Assembly: GCA_946615455.1 (NCBI GenBank)
Contig: CAMOHN010000033.1
Coordinates: forward strand, 1-9,168
DNA: 9,168 nt
Source: an uncultured Bacteroidales bacterium
GTDB taxonomy: Bacteria > Bacteroidota > Bacteroidia > Bacteroidales > Paludibacteraceae
Reading direction: 5' to 3'
Shown: piece by piece, positions 5,961 through 9,168 of the stretch
Numbering within the stretch: the first letter of the stretch is position 1
Layout: each line of letters opens with the position of its first letter
Translations under genes and position numbers: made by a program
Notes under the pieces: generated by a model
Databases searched by the model: none
Seen by the model: only the letters and a program-made list of their open reading frames with translations
Told to the model about the DNA's origin: nothing

Positions 5961-6881
5961 TTATTCTTCACACGAGCAGTCCGTATCGTGACAATGGTCG
6001 GCTGCCGTTTCAAATTCAAGGGTTGAGTGGGTGATACCCTTTTGGACAAGCATCTGCTTGAGTTGCTGTTTGACAGCGGGTATATCCTGCCAGTCAGCCA
6101 CCATGATGTGTGCCGTGAGCGCATTCTGGGTGGTGGACATGGCCCATATATGAACATGATGCACATCCTTGACTGCAGGCACCTGCAACATATTCTGCCT
6201 AACGGCATCTGTGTCCACACCTTCGGGAATGCCGTCCAAGCTCAAGCGCAGGCTGTCGGACAGCAGTCCCCAAGTGGAAACCAAGATAACGCCGGCTATC
6301 ACAAGACTGATAATCGGGTCTATGAGCGTCCAACCTGTCCAAATGATAATCAGACCGGAAACGACCACACCTACAGAAACCAGCGTGTCTGCCACCATGT
6401 GCAGAAAGGCTCCGCGCATGTTCAAGTCCTGTTTTTGCCCGCGCATAAGCAGCAAGGCTGTGGCGGCATTGATGACGATGCCTATACCGGCCGTCCACGA
6501 GATGGCTGCACCATTGACAGGGGCGGGGTGACTGAATTTATGTACACTTTCCACCACAATAACTCCCACTGCCACCAACAGAATGACGGCATTCAAGAGC
6601 GAGATGAGTACTGTGGATTTCTTATAGCCGTAGGTGTAGCGAGCATTGGAGTGCACATGCAACAACATGAAACCGACAAGTACCATCAAGAGGCTGAATA
6701 CATCGCTCAGGTTATGCCCGGCATCGGACAGCAGCGACAACGAGTTCTGCGTCCACCCTACGATGGCTTCAATGATGACAAACAACAGATTGAGTATTAC
6801 AGAGAAGATGAGTATTTTCTTGTTCTCTGCTTTGACCACATGGTGATGATGGTGGTGATGATGGTGGTGATGATTCTCCAT
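5961..6881 (-). CDS. Cation diffusion facilitator, zinc exporter type
   Basis: CDF proteins are inner-membrane antiporters that export Zn or related divalent cations in exchange for protons. This 306-residue protein has six likely membrane segments: about 22-43, 47-75, 90-111, 126-146, 158-182 and 186-206. A cytoplasmic C-terminal domain of about 90 residues follows. The transport-site ligands are His56 and Asp60 in segment 2 (D-A-G-H-N-L-S-D) and His161 and Asp165 in segment 5 (H-M-V-A-D). This HD-HD set is usual for zinc-selective members such as ZitB/CzcD. Two additions stand out: 11 consecutive histidines at residues 4-14, and a C-terminal tail D-H-C-H-D-T-D-C-S-C-E-E at 295-306. Both could bind metal. 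The ATG at 6881 has a good Shine-Dalgarno. It lies 15 bases after the DUF354 gene and 21 bases before rfbA. No metal-responsive operator was seen. Confidence 0.95.
   Translation of the reverse strand: MENHHHHHHHHHHHVVKAENKKILIFSVILNLLFVIIEAIVGWTQNSLSLLSDAGHNLSDVFSLLMVLVGFMLLHVHSNARYTYGYKKSTVLISLLNAVILLVAVGVIVVESVHKFSHPAPVNGAAISWTAGIGIVINAATALLLMRGQKQDLNMRGAFLHMVADTLVSVGVVVSGLIIIWTGWTLIDPIISLVIAGVILVSTWGLLSDSLRLSLDGIPEGVDTDAVRQNMLQVPAVKDVHHVHIWAMSTTQNALTAHIMVADWQDIPAVKQQLKQMLVQKGITHSTLEFETAADHCHDTDCSCEE
6842..6874 (-). repeat. 12-bp tandem repeat encoding an 11-His run
   Basis: The + strand reads GGTGATGATGGT twice and then nine further matching bases, giving 2.75 perfect copies over 33 bases. 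On the coding (minus) strand this is the CAT/CAC run for His4-His14 of the CDF transporter. The repeat is in frame, and gain or loss of one unit would change the run by exactly four histidines. Slippage here could therefore vary the metal-binding tail without breaking the gene. Confidence 0.9.
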
Positions 6882-6887
6882 ATTCTT

Positions 6888-6893
6888 CCTCCC
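6888..6893 (-). promoter_or_regulatory. Strong Shine-Dalgarno for the CDF gene
   Basis: The minus strand reads AAAGGGAGGAAGAAT immediately before the ATG at 6881, with GGGAGG ending 6 bases from the start codon. This is close to the ideal anti-SD complement. Bacteroidetes genes usually lack a clear SD and rely on A-rich leaders, so it stands out against the neighbouring starts. It supports the choice of this ATG ahead of the His run. A purine-rich chance match is possible. Confidence 0.6.
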
Positions 6894-6896
6894 TTT

Positions 6897-8078
6897 TTAT
6901 CTAAACTGATTCCAGAATTGCCTGTCATTCGTTTCGTTCGCCTTTTTGGTATCTTGAACAGATGCCGGATAGTTCTCTATAAACCATGTCAGATACTTGG
7001 TATAGTCTATTTTATCAGCCAGCATCCGCTGCCGTCTCTCGGCGCAAATGGTTTTTCTGTTTGGCATATCCAGCCAACGTTTGATAGAGGCGAAGAACCC
7101 TTCCACATCTGCCGTCTTATGTCCGTAACCCAAACTGTAATGGGTATCATCCGACACTTGAGCGTCAATCATTGGAACATATCCATCACTTCGAGGGGTG
7201 AAATCCGTAGGTGCTTCCAACTCATGCAGATATGACAAGCGTCCCACAAAATCATTCAACCGGACAAATGGTGTTCCTACCACTCCCGCCTCTGCTGCCA
7301 TAGTCTGGCTATCACCGATATAAAGCGAAGCAAACGCCATAACATGATGCATATCAAGCGGATTGACTTTAATACGGTATTGTTCAAACTGCGGTTCGAG
7401 TGATCGCTCCGAAGTGATATATATTGCCCCGTGCGGTTTTAGCATCGCTATCATTTTTTCCGCTATCTCCGTATTGATGCCATGTATTCCAACGTCATGG
7501 TGTGCTGTCAGTTGAGCAAATCGTACTAATATATATGGTTTGGATGTGTCAATACCATATTGCTCCACTTTCTGTTTGTCTGGAGTAAATTGGTTTGGGT
7601 GCAAATAGCCTAACTCATGATACGAAGGATATGCAATTTTCTTTTTGTTCCATTTCCATGCGCTACAGCACTCCGGACATATAACTCCTGTATAAATAGG
7701 GAAGAACATGCGCGCATATAGTGCTATTGCTTCCGCATCATCTTCATAACATTCAAATGCCGGTTTGCGAATCAGTTTTCCTACGACTGCCAATACTCCA
7801 TCTGAACCTATTAAGATATCCGGTTTTTCTTTGAGAGCAATACGTAATACTTCGAATATCTTCTCTATGAGAAATAGAGCCAAACCGAACATCCCCCATT
7901 TCTTTGGACGATTCTTTACTTTATAAAACTGCATGCCTGCGTTGATGCATAATTGTTCTAATACGTCTTTGGGGCGAATAACAATTACCACTTTATGGCC
8001 ATCTTTTATAAGATTGTCAATCGTGTACCTGAACATCCAGAAATGCGCAGGGTGGCTTATCATGAATAAAACTTTCAT
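6897..8078 (-). CDS. DUF354 glycosyltransferase-like protein
   Basis: This 393-residue protein matches the DUF354 family, which has the GT-B fold of UDP-GlcNAc 2-epimerases and glycosyltransferases and occurs in surface-polysaccharide clusters. The N-terminal strand and loop read V-L-F-M-I-S-H-P-A-H-F-W-M-F at 3-16. I-L-I-G-S-D-G at 88-94, E-D-D-A-E-A at 112-117 and the diagnostic G-D-S-Q-T-M-A-A-E-A at 255-264, followed by G-T-P-F-V-R, are also visible. A C-P-E-C-C cluster at 134-138 is unusual and could be structural. There is no signal peptide, so it is probably cytoplasmic or peripheral. The donor and acceptor cannot be predicted. GC content is lower than in the genes to the left, suggesting a variable polysaccharide locus. 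The gene starts 7 bases after the DegT-family gene and is probably in the same operon. Confidence 0.85.
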   Translation of the reverse strand: MKVLFMISHPAHFWMFRYTIDNLIKDGHKVVIVIRPKDVLEQLCINAGMQFYKVKNRPKKWGMFGLALFLIEKIFEVLRIALKEKPDILIGSDGVLAVVGKLIRKPAFECYEDDAEAIALYARMFFPIYTGVICPECCSAWKWNKKKIAYPSYHELGYLHPNQFTPDKQKVEQYGIDTSKPYILVRFAQLTAHHDVGIHGINTEIAEKMIAMLKPHGAIYITSERSLEPQFEQYRIKVNPLDMHHVMAFASLYIGDSQTMAAEAGVVGTPFVRLNDFVGRLSYLHELEAPTDFTPRSDGYVPMIDAQVSDDTHYSLGYGHKTADVEGFFASIKRWLDMPNRKTICAERRQRMLADKIDYTKYLTWFIENYPASVQDTKKANETNDRQFWNQFR

Positions 8079-8085
8079 AATTATA

Positions 8086-9093
8086 TCATTTTTGAAGTTG
8101 ACAATAGGTGGGTATCATCAACAGGTGCTTTACCATATATTCTGTTTTTGGACATTGTCCTTGCGTATAGCCAAATTGTTTTGCCCATTCTATTGCATTG
8201 GCAAAATGCGTTGCGGTCTCTATGCCCAAACGATGGAAATCTTCCTGCAACTGTACATGCTCCTTGCATCTGGCAATAGCCATGAACGCATTTTCGCCAA
8301 AGAAAACACCTTCCACATTGTCGTTGTATCGCAGTATTGCTGCTACATGGATGGCATTGGTTCGTTGCTGCTCAATCTGTTTTTCAATAGTAGGAAGTGC
8401 CGACTGATACATCCGCCGTATGCCCGGTGCCATCCGACGCAGGGTTATGTTTTGTCTCGGGTTGACCGTTACTTTTTTCTTTCCTTTCCGCACTAACCAA
8501 TATAAACATGGCGAATAGAGCATCGCTTTGATGAGCATCAACAAAAACACATTCACCTGTGCAACAAAACCATAAGCCGGTAAGCGAGAATAGGATTCAT
8601 CCATTTGAAATTCTGAATTAGAAATAAGTATTCCTCCTTCTCCTAACGCAGGGAACTTACCTTGATTGATGCTATAGACCGTGAAATCTCCTTCGGCTGG
8701 AAGTCCATACCCGTGCGCGTTATCCACTATGATGACAGCGTTAGGACAACGCTTACGGATAGCAGAAATGTCATTTCGTATGCCAAACAAATTGGTCACT
8801 ACGATGCCATCCAAATCGGAGGGAAGTGATACTATATCTACTTTCAGTTCGTCCGTTACATCCACAAATACAGGTGTGCATCCGGCCTTAGCCACAGCAT
8901 TGGCAACCGTATGACAGTTATAGGCTACCACTCCCACTCTGCCTCCATCCGGTATCGAAGCCCGTAGTGCCAAGACAATACCTGTCCGTGCATGGTTTAG
9001 CAAGTATTCGCCTTTTGAAGGCTCATACTGCGTGCCAAACCAATACAGCCATTGGCGTTTCAACGGAAAGGATATGTTTAAGCGCGGAATCAT
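8086..9093 (-). CDS. DegT/DnrJ/EryC1/StrS-family aminotransferase
   Basis: This PLP-dependent sugar aminotransferase-like protein has 335 residues, somewhat shorter than the usual 360-400. The fold markers are visible. N-H-A-R-T-G is near 33-38 at the cofactor-binding turn, V-V-T-N-L-F-G is at 98-104, and I-V-D-N-A-H at 122-127 has Asp124 to pair with the pyridine nitrogen. Y-S-I-N-Q-G-K-F-P-A-L-G-E-G-G at 140-154 has Lys146 as the Schiff-base lysine, at the normal spacing from G-E-G-G. The catalytic set therefore looks intact. A hydrophobic stretch at 182-201 followed by R-K-G-K-K-K is not typical of soluble members and may sit on the membrane. Such enzymes usually aminate nucleotide-linked ketosugars; the substrate here is unknown. 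The ATG at 9093 overlaps the stop of the upstream gene in the ATGA arrangement, indicating coupled translation. With the DUF354 gene it appears to end a polysaccharide cluster. Confidence 0.85.
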   Translation of the reverse strand: MIPRLNISFPLKRQWLYWFGTQYEPSKGEYLLNHARTGIVLALRASIPDGGRVGVVAYNCHTVANAVAKAGCTPVFVDVTDELKVDIVSLPSDLDGIVVTNLFGIRNDISAIRKRCPNAVIIVDNAHGYGLPAEGDFTVYSINQGKFPALGEGGILISNSEFQMDESYSRLPAYGFVAQVNVFLLMLIKAMLYSPCLYWLVRKGKKKVTVNPRQNITLRRMAPGIRRMYQSALPTIEKQIEQQRTNAIHVAAILRYNDNVEGVFFGENAFMAIARCKEHVQLQEDFHRLGIETATHFANAIEWAKQFGYTQGQCPKTEYMVKHLLMIPTYCQLQK

Positions 9094-9168
9094 TTATCTT
9101 TTATCTTATGATACAGCTTGTATGCTTCTGTTCCTAATTTATACATTAGCGGTCGATGCGCAAACACA
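9090..9168 (-). CDS. 3' end of an unrecognised gene (cut by window edge)
   Basis: On the minus strand an open frame enters from the right edge and ends at TGA (9092-9090). Its last 25 residues are basic and contain R-P-L-M-Y-K-L-G-T-E-A-Y-K-L-Y-H-K-I-K-D-K. The TGA shares bases with the ATG of the DegT-family gene (ATGA overlap), which is strong evidence that this frame is a translated gene in the same operon. The tail is too short to assign a family. A glycosyltransferase or acyltransferase of the polysaccharide cluster would fit the context, but this is a guess. Confidence 0.6.
   Translation of the reverse strand, partial: VFAHRPLMYKLGTEAYKLYHKIKDK

Noticed and set aside
6840..6872. His run as an engineered purification tag
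   Set aside because: The codons form a native 12-bp repeat in a natural gene context with no vector sequence nearby, and His-rich N-termini are known in CDF transporters.
6027..7235. 402-codon open frame on the + strand
   Set aside because: It lies antisense across the CDF gene and into the DUF354 gene. The translation shows repeated Met-Val from the complement of the His codons and no family pattern. It is a shadow frame in high-GC sequence.
7933..8496. 187-codon + strand open frame across the DUF354/DegT junction
   Set aside because: It spans two well-supported minus-strand genes, is dominated by Cys/Phe/Leu codons from antisense reading, and has no recognisable motif.

Overview
The window is one end of an assembled contig. 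Its first 19 bases match the end of an Illumina TruSeq adapter, so genomic sequence starts at about base 20. The gene set points to a Bacteroidales bacterium of the Bacteroides/Prevotella/Muribaculaceae type. The evidence is a MetallophosC-type phosphoesterase tail, a DUF4827-like lipoprotein beside glmM, a surE - small membrane protein - lpxB run, A-rich leaders with few Shine-Dalgarno sites, and very tight gene packing. The genus cannot be fixed from this sequence.

Layout: a 5'-truncated metallophosphoesterase gene on + (20-457) converges on lpxB with 3 bases between the stop codons. Everything else (461-9168) is on the minus strand. In transcription order from the right edge the genes are: the tail of an unrecognised gene (9090-9168), a DegT-family aminotransferase (8086-9093), a DUF354 glycosyltransferase-like protein (6897-8078), a zinc-type cation diffusion facilitator (5961-6881), rfbA/rmlA (5061-5939), an FKBP-like lipoprotein (4559-5095), a DUF4827-like lipoprotein (4001-4546), glmM (2606-3976), surE (1857-2600), a 92-residue membrane protein (1592-1870) and lpxB (461-1585). 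No gap between genes exceeds 24 bases and three pairs overlap, so there is no stretch of 300 bases without a gene. I saw no convincing terminator or internal promoter.

Most of the row serves the cell envelope. GlmM supplies glucosamine-1-phosphate for UDP-GlcNAc, the precursor of peptidoglycan and lipid A. LpxB joins the two lipid A sugars. RfbA makes dTDP-glucose for deoxysugars. The DegT and DUF354 proteins look like the end of a surface-polysaccharide cluster that continues off the right edge. The two lipoproteins are probably envelope FKBP-fold proteins, and the CDF protein exports zinc. Base composition changes at about 6897: eight hand-counted 60-base rows to the left average about 56% GC, and nine to the right about 41%. 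This suggests a variable polysaccharide locus joined to a conserved housekeeping block.

I see no complete new defence, mobile or RNA system. The best leads are the unknown membrane protein between surE and lpxB, the adjacent pair of FKBP-fold lipoproteins with altered active sites, and the metal-binding tails on both ends of the CDF transporter.
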